Below are positions 39,787 to 49,025 of a DNA stretch of 61,507 bases, piece by piece. The position numbers and the translations under genes were made by a program. Position 1 is the stretch's first letter, and every line of letters starts with the position of its first letter. The notes under the pieces were generated by a model that searched no databases, had not been told where the DNA came from, and saw only the letters and a program-made list of their open reading frames with translations. Origin of the DNA: an uncultured Clostridia bacterium (GTDB lineage: Bacteria; Bacillota; Clostridia; Christensenellales; UBA1242); contig CALWPF010000007.1 of assembly GCA_944383355.1 (NCBI GenBank), forward strand, positions 1-61,507, given 5' to 3'.

Positions 39787-42330
39787 ATGGATAATTTAGT
39801 GATAATAGATGGTAATAGCCTAATAAACAGAGCCTTTTATGCATTACCACCACTATCCGCATCTAACGGACAAATTTACAATGCCGTGTATGGATTTAGC
39901 ACCATTCTCATTAGACTCATTACAGAGCACAAGCCAGAATATTTGGCAGTAGCGTTTGATTATGGGCACAAGACCTTTCGTAACGAAATCTACCCAGAGT
40001 ACAAAGGCACTCGCAAGGGAATGCCTGCAGAGTTAGCGCAACAATTACCAGTGCTAAAAGATTTGTTACAAAAAATGAATATACAAATAATTGAGCGACA
40101 AGGCATCGAGGCCGATGATATTATTGGGACACTTTGCAAAAAATTTGGCAACAAGGTCCACAGCATAATTGTTACTGGTGATAGAGATTGCTTGCAATTG
40201 ATAGATAGCAACACTGAGGTATGGCTGACAAAACATGGCATTAGTGAAATTGTCTCAGAGAATGAGCGCCAACTAAAAGAGGATTTTGGACTCACTCCTA
40301 GCCAAGTAATAGACCTAAAGTCACTAATGGGCGATGCTAGTGACAATATCCCTGGGGTTGCGGGCATCGGAGAAAAGACCGCCAAGAATCTATTATCAAC
40401 CTATGGTAGCATGCGTGAGGTATACAATAATATTGATAAAATTGGTGGCAAATTAGCACAAAAGTTGATTGATGGCAAAGAAGATGCTGAGATGAGTTAT
40501 AAATTGGCGACAATTGTAACTGATTGCGACATACAGTGTGCATTAGATGACCTGAGATATGATTTTCCTTTTTCAGCAGAGGTAAGAGAGGCGTTTGTAA
40601 AATATGAATTTCGCAGTCTCATCAAGCGTAGTGAGTTATTTGAATATTCACCTAGTCTATCAAAATATAATGCAAAATCAGTACAAGTAATAGAGATATC
40701 TCCTGAGCAAATAGCAGATATAATATCTAGGCATACCGATGCCAAAATGCTTGCTCTGTATATTGCTCCTAGTGGCATTCATTTTGCCTTTGACCAAGAG
40801 ACAAATTATCAAGTACAGTGCAGCGGAGAAACACTTAATGAATGTCTCAAGCAATTCAAAAATATATTTGCAAATACCAAAATACAAAAAATCTTTTATA
40901 GCAAAAAAGCGATGTTGCATACATTAGGGCAATTGGCTTTGCCACTGCAAAATTCGTATGATGTATCGCTGGGAGTTTATCTAATAAACAGTAACGTAAG
41001 AGAAGATGAGCCTAGTTATATGTTTGAATTTTTATCTCTACCCTCACAAACTATCGCCACTAGCCTCTTGTCTGCATGGGAGTTTTTGCTAGAGGAATTA
41101 CCAAAAAAGAAATTGGATAAACTTTACTGGGATATGGAATTGCCTCTGGTAGATGTATTGTATGACATGGAAATCACAGGCTTTAAGATAGACCAAAAAG
41201 TAATTGACGAATTGTCTCCTAGATATCATAGAGAGTTGGATATCATAATGCAACGCATATACGATTATGCTGGACAAACATTCAATATATCATCACCAAA
41301 GCAACTAGGAAAAGTTCTATTTGAGGACCTAAAGTTACCAGACAAGGGCAATAAAAAGCACTCTACAGCAGTAGATAAATTGACAGAATTATATAATAGC
41401 CACCCTATTATACCTGCATTGTTACGCTATAGACAGATAACCAAACTGCTCAGCACTTATATAGACGGTATGCGCAACTATATCTCTAGTGATGGCAAAA
41501 TCCACACTTTATTTAATCAAACATTGACAGTTACAGGGAGATTGAGTAGTAATGAGCCAAATCTCCAAAACATACCAATACGCACAGACGAGGGGCGCGA
41601 AATACGCAAAATGTTTGTACCTAGTAGCCCAGATAATGTCCTACTCTGCGCCGACTATTCACAAATTGAGCTGAGACTACTTGCACATTACTCTGAGGAC
41701 TATAACCTTTGCTCAGCATACCGACACGGATATGATATCCATAGATTAACAGCCTCACAAATATTTGGAGTATCTCCAGACAAAGTATCAGATAGCCAGA
41801 GACGAGCAGCAAAGGCTGTAAATTTTGGCATAATCTATGGTATATCCCCATATGGACTAGCCAACAACATTGGTAATATCACAGCTGAGCAAGCTAGGCA
41901 ATATATCGAAAAATACTTTGAGACCTATCCTACCATTAGGCAGTTTTTGGATAGCAGTGTAGAGGAGGCAAAACGCACTGGTCATGTGTCTACATTGTTT
42001 GGACGAATCAGGAATATTGACCTAGCAACAGAGAGCAAGCGTGAAAATGCATTTGGTGCTAGAGCGGCAATGAATATGCCACTCCAAGGTACTGCCAGTG
42101 ATATTATAAAATTAGCAATGCTACAAATATTCCACGCTCTAAAGGAGCAAGGACTAAAAACAAAAATGATACTGCAAATACACGACGAATTGATATTTGA
42201 TGTACCCAAAAATGAATTACCGACTGTATATGAGTTAGTAAAAAATAGAATGGAAAATGTGGTAGAGCTACATGTACCTCTAATCGTTGCAATCAACTCA
42301 GGCAACAACTGGTACGAATGCGATATGTAA
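39787..42330 (+). CDS. polA: DNA polymerase I
   Basis: An 847-residue family A polymerase. The 5'-3' exonuclease occupies ~1-290 (IIDGNSLINRAF, TGDRDCLQL, ASDNIPGVAGIGEKTA). The middle domain (~300-450) has lost the DxE metal site (LALYIAP at that place), so proofreading should be absent, as in Bacillus. The polymerase domain is intact: motif A DYSQIELRLLAH near 622, motif B RRAAKAVNFGIIYG and motif C QIHDELIFD. It acts in Okazaki fragment maturation and repair. The ribosome site is TAGGAG. A weak TAAGAGC/GCTCTTA hairpin follows the stop. Confidence 0.98.
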   Translation: MDNLVIIDGNSLINRAFYALPPLSASNGQIYNAVYGFSTILIRLITEHKPEYLAVAFDYGHKTFRNEIYPEYKGTRKGMPAELAQQLPVLKDLLQKMNIQIIERQGIEADDIIGTLCKKFGNKVHSIIVTGDRDCLQLIDSNTEVWLTKHGISEIVSENERQLKEDFGLTPSQVIDLKSLMGDASDNIPGVAGIGEKTAKNLLSTYGSMREVYNNIDKIGGKLAQKLIDGKEDAEMSYKLATIVTDCDIQCALDDLRYDFPFSAEVREAFVKYEFRSLIKRSELFEYSPSLSKYNAKSVQVIEISPEQIADIISRHTDAKMLALYIAPSGIHFAFDQETNYQVQCSGETLNECLKQFKNIFANTKIQKIFYSKKAMLHTLGQLALPLQNSYDVSLGVYLINSNVREDEPSYMFEFLSLPSQTIATSLLSAWEFLLEELPKKKLDKLYWDMELPLVDVLYDMEITGFKIDQKVIDELSPRYHRELDIIMQRIYDYAGQTFNISSPKQLGKVLFEDLKLPDKGNKKHSTAVDKLTELYNSHPIIPALLRYRQITKLLSTYIDGMRNYISSDGKIHTLFNQTLTVTGRLSSNEPNLQNIPIRTDEGREIRKMFVPSSPDNVLLCADYSQIELRLLAHYSEDYNLCSAYRHGYDIHRLTASQIFGVSPDKVSDSQRRAAKAVNFGIIYGISPYGLANNIGNITAEQARQYIEKYFETYPTIRQFLDSSVEEAKRTGHVSTLFGRIRNIDLATESKRENAFGARAAMNMPLQGTASDIIKLAMLQIFHALKEQGLKTKMILQIHDELIFDVPKNELPTVYELVKNRMENVVELHVPLIVAINSGNNWYECDM

Positions 42331-42488
42331 TATATTACTAAGAGCATACTGTAACAAGTGCGCTCTTATTAATTTGAACACAAATTGTATTATTTTAATA
42401 ACCAAAGTATATAGTCTAACGATTTGACCAAAGCCTCTTGAATTGTTACAATTATAAGCATTTAATATAAAAAGGATATTTAGACATC

Positions 42489-43358
42489 ATGAAAAAAACT
42501 TTAGCCTTTGACATAGATGGCACTCTATTAAATAAGCAAGGTGAATTGGACAAAAATGTATACCCAATATTCGCTCACCCAAGGTTTGCTGATTGCAATG
42601 TAATTTTTTGCACTGGCAACTCATTAAAAATTGCAGATGCGTTGATGTATCAAATCAAAACACTTTTTCCACACTTGCACAATCTAAAAGCGTATTGTGC
42701 GTCTCGTAATGGCAGCATTATTCACTCGCCATCAAAGATAGAAATAATCAACAAATCTCTAGACAAAACTAGCGTATTGCAAGATATACAAATTTTTAGG
42801 CAATACGACCCCAAAGGTGTAATATTTGTATCAAATCTAAATGATAACTATGCCTCTATCCCAAGTGACCTTACTATCTATAATGAGTTGATTGCATTCC
42901 AGCAACACGAGCAAAAAAAAGGTGACATAGGTATGAATATTATAATACTACCACAGAATGAGCAACAAATCGTGCAAGATGTAAATAAAATTTGTGGAAT
43001 ATTTGCAATTACCCCACAACACAACGCAATCCTAAAATATCTCAGCGAAAAATACAAAGATTCACCATATGGAATATATTATGATGCGCACTACAATTTA
43101 ATACAATTAACTAGCAGTACAAAATGGCAATCATTGCAAGATATAATTGCATATCAAAAAAATATAGGCAATCCAGATGACTATCCAGATAATGCAAAAG
43201 AAATTATATATTTTGGCGATGGTCACAATGATATTGAATGTCTACAAAAATGTGATTTATCCTATGCCAGAGGCAGTAATCTCGCTCCAGAGATAGCTAC
43301 CAGCGCAAAATATTATGTTACAGATTTAACCGATGTCGCAACGAAAATTTTTGGTTAA
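42489..43358 (+). CDS. HAD-superfamily (Cof-type) phosphatase
   Basis: A 289-residue protein with HAD motif I FDIDGTLLN at 5-14, motif II FCTGNS, a Lys near 220 and motif IV GDGHNDIECL near 248. A type IIB cap lies between motifs II and III. Family members dephosphorylate sugar phosphates or cofactors such as FMN and PLP; the substrate is not predictable here. It follows polA on the same strand at 158 bp and shares a bidirectional terminator with the RNase III gene. Confidence 0.9.
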   Translation: MKKTLAFDIDGTLLNKQGELDKNVYPIFAHPRFADCNVIFCTGNSLKIADALMYQIKTLFPHLHNLKAYCASRNGSIIHSPSKIEIINKSLDKTSVLQDIQIFRQYDPKGVIFVSNLNDNYASIPSDLTIYNELIAFQQHEQKKGDIGMNIIILPQNEQQIVQDVNKICGIFAITPQHNAILKYLSEKYKDSPYGIYYDAHYNLIQLTSSTKWQSLQDIIAYQKNIGNPDDYPDNAKEIIYFGDGHNDIECLQKCDLSYARGSNLAPEIATSAKYYVTDLTDVATKIFG

Positions 43359-43370
43359 TATCCACACATC

Positions 43371-43405
43371 AAAAAAATCATATTCTATACGGATATGATT
43401 TTTTT
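43371..43405. terminator. Bidirectional terminator between HAD and RNase III genes
   Basis: A perfect 13-base stem (AAAAAAATCATAT with ATATGATTTTTTT), nine-base loop, between two convergent genes whose stops are 12 bp and 25 bp away. Confidence 0.85.
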
Positions 43406-43429
43406 ATCACCATACACAAACAAATCTCA

Positions 43430-44476
43430 TCAAACCTTATCCGTTATACTATCCAAAACTTCTCTCAAGATAGCATCAGCTACATCTTGCTTTGCACCCC
43501 TTTTTGATGTTGCACTAGAGGAATATTCAATGTCTCCTACCCTACCCTTACACTTCCAAACAGTCTTACCCCTATCATCAACAACAGATTGAAAAGTGTA
43601 AATAGGTTCATCACAATATCCTTTTTGGTACAACTCATGCAAAACACTGACTGGATTCTCGCTACCTGTGTAAATAACGCCCAACTCATTATCTAAATAT
43701 CCTGAATCTTTTAAATATTCATAAAACTCATGAATTGCGTCATCTCTAGCATCTGTCTTTGTGTCGCCAAAGCCCGAAAACTCATCAATGCCATCGACAG
43801 TCAACTGACAAACATACTCTCCAATTATTCGATCACCCAAGCCATCAATAATATTGGATATTCCCACCTCAAGCAAAAACTGATCTCTTGGAATTATCCT
43901 AAATACTGGCTTTATATTATTCCTAGAGCACCATTGTTGCACTATCCTCGACCTTTTTTCCTCTGACGTCAGGTTATTATCATTATAAAATACAGTGTCC
44001 AAGTCTAGCATATCATATACCACATCACAGATGACATCAATATCCCAGTCACAATCCAATGTAATTGCACCAATTATAGCCTCAAACAAATCTTCTTTGA
44101 CACTAGCATCATTCTGTACATTACGAGCAATATCGCCTTGCCCCATTCTCAAAAATCTTTGTAGCCCCATATAAGTAATACACTGCGCCAATGAATCACG
44201 CTCTACTAGTCTTTTTTTGATAGCAGTCAAATCGCCCTCTCTATACCTCGAATTAAAATACCCGTTATCCATAACTTCGCCATACTTATCAGTAAGTATT
44301 TTCATCACTGAGATATCCAGAGCCTTGTCACCAATAAATTCTAGTACCTCGTTATCTTCTACACCTCTATTCTCTTGAGCAAATGAGCGCCTAGTAAACG
44401 CCTGTTCCAACAGATTGGGATTATCAAATTCATAATCTATTATCTCTGTAATTTTATCATAAGTTTGTCTATTCAT
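43430..44476 (-). CDS. rnc: Ribonuclease III with two dsRNA-binding domains
   Basis: At 348 residues it is longer than the usual ~230. The RNase III domain (~5-165) keeps the signature NEVLEFIGD with Glu46 and Asp50, and the second acidic pair Asp129/Glu132 in KEDLFEAIIGA, so it should be catalytic. A first, weakly conserved dsRBD spans ~185-265. A second, better one spans ~275-345 (NPVSVLHELYQKG to SKRGAKQDVADAIL). Tandem dsRBDs are unusual for bacterial RNase III. It processes rRNA precursors and structured RNA. No neighbouring gene shares the operon. Confidence 0.88.
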   Translation of the reverse strand: MNRQTYDKITEIIDYEFDNPNLLEQAFTRRSFAQENRGVEDNEVLEFIGDKALDISVMKILTDKYGEVMDNGYFNSRYREGDLTAIKKRLVERDSLAQCITYMGLQRFLRMGQGDIARNVQNDASVKEDLFEAIIGAITLDCDWDIDVICDVVYDMLDLDTVFYNDNNLTSEEKRSRIVQQWCSRNNIKPVFRIIPRDQFLLEVGISNIIDGLGDRIIGEYVCQLTVDGIDEFSGFGDTKTDARDDAIHEFYEYLKDSGYLDNELGVIYTGSENPVSVLHELYQKGYCDEPIYTFQSVVDDRGKTVWKCKGRVGDIEYSSSATSKRGAKQDVADAILREVLDSITDKV

Positions 44477-44612
44477 ACTTCCCTCCTTGCTATTAGTATT
44501 TTAAGCAAAAAATATAGCAAAAAATTTTTACATTACAATACATAATATCATAATTACAAAAAGTCATCAAACAATCACCAAATTTATTTATAATTACACT
44601 AGGAGGTTTACT

Positions 44613-44936
44613 ATGAAAAACGAAAAAATATCAATGTCAGATATTAGACAAGATTTAAAATTTATCCAAAAATACTACATTCATAAAAAGCAGTTGGATA
44701 ATGCAGAAACTATAGAGGCAATGCATTTTATTTACAAAATAAAAATATACAACCAATTGATTAGATTTGCCCCACCTATGCTTTGCTTGTTATACAAAAG
44801 TTTATACATAGAGGGGCACACCCAAGAATCATTAGCTGCTAAATCTTGTTATGCTATTGAGTACATTTCAAAGTTAAATTTGAGACTAATTTCATTCTTT
44901 TATAACATAATGAATACAAAAGATTTTGTTATATAA
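44613..44936 (+). CDS. Small HTH protein, sigma-region-4-like
   Basis: A 107-residue basic protein with a strong ribosome site (AGGAGG). The C-terminal ~45 residues (YIEGHTQESLAAKSCYAIEYISKLNLRLI) match the helix-turn-helix pattern of sigma-70 region 4 or phage late-gene activators. The N-terminal helix is Lys-rich. It may regulate transcription or be a domesticated phage activator. No phage gene lies nearby. Confidence 0.6.
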   Translation: MKNEKISMSDIRQDLKFIQKYYIHKKQLDNAETIEAMHFIYKIKIYNQLIRFAPPMLCLLYKSLYIEGHTQESLAAKSCYAIEYISKLNLRLISFFYNIMNTKDFVI

Positions 44937-45002
44937 TATACCTAAAATACTCAAAATGAATATATGACAAGTATACTCAACTCAGACCAATAAATCTATA
45001 AA

Positions 45003-45034
45003 GAAAAAGCATCTAATAATGCATTAGATGCTTT
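45003..45034 (-). terminator. Terminator of the tRNA-Arg transcript
   Basis: A twelve-base stem (core GCATCTAAT/ATTAGATGC) with a five-base loop and T-rich tail on the minus strand, eight bases after the tRNA 3' end. It could also stop the + strand gene ending at 44936. Confidence 0.8.
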
Positions 45035-45041
45035 ATTTTAC

Positions 45042-45116
45042 TGGTGCGTCTAGAAGGATTCGAACCCTCGATAATGGTTCCGAAGACCATTGTGATATCC
45101 ACTTCACTATAGACGC
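45042..45116 (-). tRNA. tRNA-Arg (anticodon TCG), CCA encoded
   Basis: On the minus strand a complete cloverleaf is readable: acceptor GCGTCTA/TAGACGC, D-stem GTGA/TCAC, anticodon stem ATGGT/ACCAT with loop CTTCGGA giving anticodon TCG (codon CGA), T-arm with TTCGAAT loop, and an encoded ACCA end. It reads CGA and probably other CGN codons. Confidence 0.96.
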
Positions 45117-45211
45117 AAGAGGCGACAAGAACTTTGGGTAAATCGCCGATGCTTATGTTGAGTTAATTAAAAAGTATAGTTGTCCAAATCTAATCCTCAA
45201 CTCGTGTTGTA

Positions 45212-45241
45212 ATGATACAATATTTTTTAATATATTGTCAA
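45212..45241 (-). promoter_or_regulatory. Promoter of tRNA-Arg
   Basis: Minus strand: TTGACA (45236-45241), an 18-bp spacer, then TATCAT (45212-45217). The start would be near 45205. This leaves about 90 nt of 5' precursor that can form two stems (GTTGAG/CTCAAC and GGCGA/TCGCC). Confidence 0.65.
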
Positions 45242-45311
45242 TACAAAAATTAATATACATTACTCAGCACATTATAATCATGTACTCATAACACCGTGTT
45301 ATAATTTGAAT

Positions 45312-46181
45312 TCATTTTTTGATAGAGCGAAACAAAACAACTTGTGCTCTGTCTTTGACTAATGAATAATTAAACTTAGCATAAATGTGTTTTAAAATAT
45401 AATCTCCAAGTTGCATTAAGACTTCGTGCGCACTAGGTTTTCGATTACTTAGACTCTTTAGATATTTAACTGTACCGTTTAAAAATTGTATGACAACGTT
45501 ATACTCGGGACTTTTTATTGTACTAGATGATAGGGTACAACGGTCCTGTCCTACAGAGTGATACCAACCCAAATAAAAAGCTCCGCTATATACAAAATAC
45601 TTTATCATCAAAAAGAATTTTCGCTCCTTTGCTATGCTCGACTTGAATCTTATCTTTTCAAAAAATTTACTAATTTGCCTATATAATACCAACAAGCGAT
45701 ATAGAGTAATATGCTCAAAATTACTATACTTGGCGAATTCCAAGGAATAGGCATAATACTCCGTCCAAAAAAGAAATCCCAAGCGTTTTAAGTACTCATC
45801 AAAACTCCTCGCCTTTGCCGAAATTTCGTAACCACCTATAGCAAAAAATATCATATCAGAGACATGCACTAACTCATGGTACAAAATAGCCTCCAATACA
45901 TTATTTTGACTATCTGCTATACATCCATCAACAAATTCGGCTAATACTTTTATATGGTACTTTTTACCTACTTTGGTGGTATACCCACCAGTAACACACC
46001 CGGCAACATCATCTGATGGCGTCAGATTATCACAATCAACAATCTCCACAACCAAATCTAAATTTTGGTCAAAGTTTTTGAGTAATCCGAACATCACCTC
46101 ACTGACACAAGATATACGTTGAGCGCTTTTTGTCGAGTCCTGAAAATAATCAATAACCTCTAGTTTGTGTGTTTTATCCAT
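45312..46181 (-). CDS. HExxH zincin-like protein, unknown
   Basis: 289 residues from the ATG at 46181 (AGGTGG in front; earlier in-frame codons lie in that site). The motif YHELVH at ~101-106 is a zinc metalloprotease HExxH in a typical helix (AILYHELVHVSDM), and Glu in FWTEYYAY ~35 residues on could be the third ligand. No signal peptide is seen, so it may act inside the cell. The C-terminal ~150 residues are helical and basic. It lies downstream of the 106-residue gene at 46216-46536, probably in the same operon. Family unknown. Confidence 0.65.
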   Translation of the reverse strand: MDKTHKLEVIDYFQDSTKSAQRISCVSEVMFGLLKNFDQNLDLVVEIVDCDNLTPSDDVAGCVTGGYTTKVGKKYHIKVLAEFVDGCIADSQNNVLEAILYHELVHVSDMIFFAIGGYEISAKARSFDEYLKRLGFLFWTEYYAYSLEFAKYSNFEHITLYRLLVLYRQISKFFEKIRFKSSIAKERKFFLMIKYFVYSGAFYLGWYHSVGQDRCTLSSSTIKSPEYNVVIQFLNGTVKYLKSLSNRKPSAHEVLMQLGDYILKHIYAKFNYSLVKDRAQVVLFRSIKK

Positions 46182-46215
46182 TATTACCACCTAAATACTA
46201 GTCAAGCGATGTACA

Positions 46216-46536
46216 TCAATAACCACAATCGTTCTCGACGGCCTCAATATCATCATCGCTATTATCCGCCTCTACATTAGCACAAATCTTTTCCCACGGA
46301 ACATAGTCATACAATATATCTGCCAACTCTGTAGCGAACTGTCTCAATGGCTCTGCATTTATCGCCTTGTAATAATCGCACATCGCTACTACCTCATCAT
46401 ATAATAACGCTACCGTATCTTCATTAATCTCGGTTATACCCAAATTCAAAAAGAAGTTTTCCTCCAAATATGTCAACTGCTCTGCATTTAATTTGATATT
46501 AAGTTTGTTTATACCTTTTTTAATATTATCCGCCAT
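46216..46536 (-). CDS. Small acidic protein of unknown function
   Basis: 106 residues, strongly acidic at the C-terminus (EADNSDDDIEAVEND), predicted all-helical, with a GAGGTG ribosome site. No motif is recognised. It sits 34 bp upstream of the HExxH protein gene, so it may be its partner, inhibitor or substrate. That is inference from the operon only. Confidence 0.6.
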   Translation of the reverse strand: MADNIKKGINKLNIKLNAEQLTYLEENFFLNLGITEINEDTVALLYDEVVAMCDYYKAINAEPLRQFATELADILYDYVPWEKICANVEADNSDDDIEAVENDCGY

Positions 46537-46744
46537 CGTATCACCTCAATAACAATTGAAAATAAACTTTGTATTGTTGAGTTTTTGTTAATAATATTCT
46601 AACAAAGTGAACCACATTTGTAAATAATTTTTTATTCAAAAACAAACTATTTAGTATTAATTAAGTTACATCAAGACTACTATACTACTTGTATTGAAAG
46701 AGTTAAAAAAATACTTTGAATATCAAAAAATAATTGCAAAATAG

Positions 46745-46773
46745 TTGCTTTACACAGAGCGCAGTGCTACAAT
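46745..46773 (+). promoter_or_regulatory. Promoter giving a leaderless or near-leaderless gtrA mRNA
   Basis: TTGCTT (46745-46750), a 17-bp spacer and TACAAT (46768-46773). The expected start is 46780-46782; the ATG is 46782. No ribosome site precedes the ATG. Confidence 0.5.
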
Positions 46774-46781
46774 AAATTATT

Positions 46782-47342
46782 ATGGAAGACAAATTAGAAG
46801 ATAACGGGATAGACACCAGTCAGTCCCTTGTAAATAATACTAACAATAAAGATGAAACAAAGGCTATTGATACAGTAGAGGAATTGTTTGAGGAAACATC
46901 TACACCTTGTAAACTCACCAAAAAACAAGAGTTTATTAAATTTTTAACCTTTGTAGGATTCTCTATTAGTGCTGGTATCATACAAATGGTAACATTTACA
47001 CTGCTAAATGAATTGGCTACTCTACCGTACTGGCCAAGTTACCTAATAGCGTTGACGGCATCTGTAATTTACAATTTTACCATAAACCGTAGATTCACCT
47101 TTAGGTCTGCAAATAACATACCACTAGCTATGTCATTGGTTATTTTGTACTACTGTGTTTTTACCCCTCTATCTACATGGTGGGGAAACGCACTGACTGC
47201 AATTGGGTGGAATGAATACATAGTTTTATTTGGTACAATGGTAATCAATATGGTGACTGAATTTTTGTTTTGTAGATTCGTGGTTTATCGTAAATCTATC
47301 AACACTCGCACTAGCACAAAAACCGCAAGCAAACAAAGATAA
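46782..47342 (+). CDS. GtrA-family membrane protein
   Basis: 186 residues. A polar, acidic N-terminus (~1-48) precedes four hydrophobic helices at ~50-72, 78-100, 108-130 and 140-162, with the GtrA pattern FLTFVGFSISAGI and NFTINRRFTF. GtrA proteins are thought to help flip or bind polyprenyl-linked sugars for glycan modification. No glycosyltransferase is adjacent here; the cluster at 21.5-25.9 kb is a possible partner. No ribosome site is seen. Confidence 0.88.
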   Translation: MEDKLEDNGIDTSQSLVNNTNNKDETKAIDTVEELFEETSTPCKLTKKQEFIKFLTFVGFSISAGIIQMVTFTLLNELATLPYWPSYLIALTASVIYNFTINRRFTFRSANNIPLAMSLVILYYCVFTPLSTWWGNALTAIGWNEYIVLFGTMVINMVTEFLFCRFVVYRKSINTRTSTKTASKQR

Positions 47343-47462
47343 CATTCAATAAACTCAATGCCCACATATATGCTATATAATAAAAATTTTTGGAAAATTT
47401 TGCAAAAATATGTTTACTTTTTTATAAAATTTTTATATAATAATATCATACAGCGTGTAGCG

Positions 47463-47500
47463 AAAGCGTAAGTCCAGTTGTGGACTTGCGCTTTATTTTT
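47463..47500 (+). terminator. Terminator of the gtrA transcript
   Basis: A 14-base stem (AAAGCGTAAGTCCA with TGGACTTGCGCTTT, one G-T pair) with a GTTG loop followed by ATTTTTT, 120 bp after the stop codon. The following ~490 bp to 47995 is AT-rich; short ORFs there lack ribosome sites and are not called. Confidence 0.85.
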
Positions 47501-47994
47501 TGCTCTCTTAATTGATTTTAATTTGCTCCAACAAAGTAATTTGAGCGATTAATATTAGTATTTGGGACATAGCACGATTGTGCCCAAAATACACCAATAC
47601 CTCGAAGCAAAAATAATATATAGCAAAACAATTTGACAAATTTTTTGTTGATTGTTTTCTTTTTCACCTTATTCACGTTAACAAATAAAAGGAGTAAAAA
47701 AGACACAGAGACAAAAGACGCATCTATAGTAAATACACCAACTCCAAACACTTCAGTGATGCAGACAACAATAAACTTGAGTAATAATACAAATAATTAA
47801 AAACAGAGCAAGATTAGTAATTTTTAAAACCCTCAAAAAAGATAATGTAAATATTTATAACTACTATTTTTTATAAGAAAAACACGAGATATACCCTTGA
47901 TGTTTGACTATTAATTTCATTGACAAAATGTAATAAATATTATATATTAAATATAATAGTTTATGTATTTTTTCTAATTTAAAAGGAGTTTTTA

Positions 47995-48438
47995 ATGGCA
48001 GAATATAAATATTCACTAGAAGCTAATTTCAAACCCACAGACCCTGAAATTATAAAGGGCTTGTTGCGTGCTTATGACAGTGCAAAGGCAGATTTGGACA
48101 GAACTTTACCTTTAATTAAAAAATATCAGGACTTAGGTGAGGAGCTACTGCTTTATGGTGATAGAATGAGCGAGGCAGAAATAGTGGGTTTAGAGTTGGA
48201 AATAACTTCCATAGAGAAAAAGTTTAAAAGAGCAGGTCTAGATTTTGGCGAGATTGAGAGCGCGACTGAAAAACAAGAGCAGTATATAGATGCATCTGAG
48301 GAATATTTGCGTATTGTTGAACACGCAAAAAAAGATAGGCAGGTAAAGTTTGTAGATATTACAAAAGATGAGCAGGATACCTCGCAAGAAGATAAACGGG
48401 ATGAGGCACAAGAAAAAAGTATGAATTATCAAAAATAA
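47995..48438 (+). CDS. Coiled-coil hypothetical protein
   Basis: 147 residues with an AAAAGGAG ribosome site. The protein is highly charged, with long helices from ~15 to 115 in heptad-like spacing and a Lys/Glu/Asp-rich tail. There is no signal peptide or membrane segment. The family is not recognised. It precedes the palindromic repeat cluster. Confidence 0.65.
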   Translation: MAEYKYSLEANFKPTDPEIIKGLLRAYDSAKADLDRTLPLIKKYQDLGEELLLYGDRMSEAEIVGLELEITSIEKKFKRAGLDFGEIESATEKQEQYIDASEEYLRIVEHAKKDRQVKFVDITKDEQDTSQEDKRDEAQEKSMNYQK

Positions 48439-48506
48439 TTGTTGTCTAAATAATACTTAGTTGAAGATAAAAAAACAGAAACGGCAAAGATGATTAAAAT
48501 TTTTAT

Positions 48507-48636
48507 AAAAAAATAGATGCTATATTTAGTTCATAATTTTTGAAACTAATATAAAAAGGAACTTTGCTATTTTGTAAAATTCCTTTTCTTATTTTTTGCT
48601 AGTTTCAAAAGTTTACACCCTTAGTTTTTATTTTTT
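48507..48636. repeat. Palindromic repeat element, copy B
   Basis: A ~130-bp imperfect palindrome running from AAAAAATAG to TATTTTTT with a central AAAAGGAACTTT/AAAATTCCTTTT hairpin. It is alignable by eye with copy A at 28388-28506 across the flanks (TTAGTxCATAATTTT) as well as the core. Confidence 0.7.
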
Positions 48637-48640
48637 AACC

Positions 48641-48680
48641 AAAAAAGAACTTTATCTTATTTAATAAAGTTCTTTTTATT
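48641..48680. repeat. Short hairpin derivative of the palindromic repeat
   Basis: Core-only hairpin: AAAAAAGAACTTTAT, a seven-base loop, then AATAAAGTTCTTTTT, directly after copy B. It could also act as a terminator. Confidence 0.5.
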
Positions 48681-48790
48681 CTACTAGTTTTTATAATTAA
48701 AACTTTTAATAAATTTGTATTAATGTAACAAAAAGTTTATAAATCACAAATTTTTTATGTATTTAACATAAACTATACTAATTAAATTTA

Positions 48791-48913
48791 TATCTTAAAA
48801 ACAATATAGAAACTAAGGTTAAACTTTTTTTACTAGAAGAATAAAATAAAGGAACTCTACACACAAAGTAAAGTTCCTTTTTATATTAGTTTCAAAAACA
48901 ATAAAATAAGATG
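48791..48913. repeat. Palindromic repeat element, copy C
   Basis: Its core is AAAGGAACT..AAGTTCCTTT. Its outer arms pair the left half (ATCTTAAAAACAATATAGAAACTA) loosely with the right half read in reverse (TTATTTTATTGTTTTTGAAACTA). With copies A and B it defines the family. It ends about 110 bp before the stop of the minus-strand gene at 49026. Confidence 0.6.
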
Positions 48914-49025
48914 CTCTGTTTTTTATATCAAATGGTCTGGTGTACAGTGTACAGTTTTACTCCTAGAGTGACAAAAGAATTAACTAAGCAGTGTGATAAA
49001 ATCCACAATTAATATTGAGCCTAAA

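Noticed and set aside
47518-47751. 77-codon minus-strand ORF starting with GTG
   Set aside because: No ribosome site, atypical composition, and it overlaps a competing + strand frame.
47633-47800. 55-codon + strand ORF with TTG start and one hydrophobic segment
   Set aside because: It has coding-like composition but no ribosome site or promoter; too weak to annotate.
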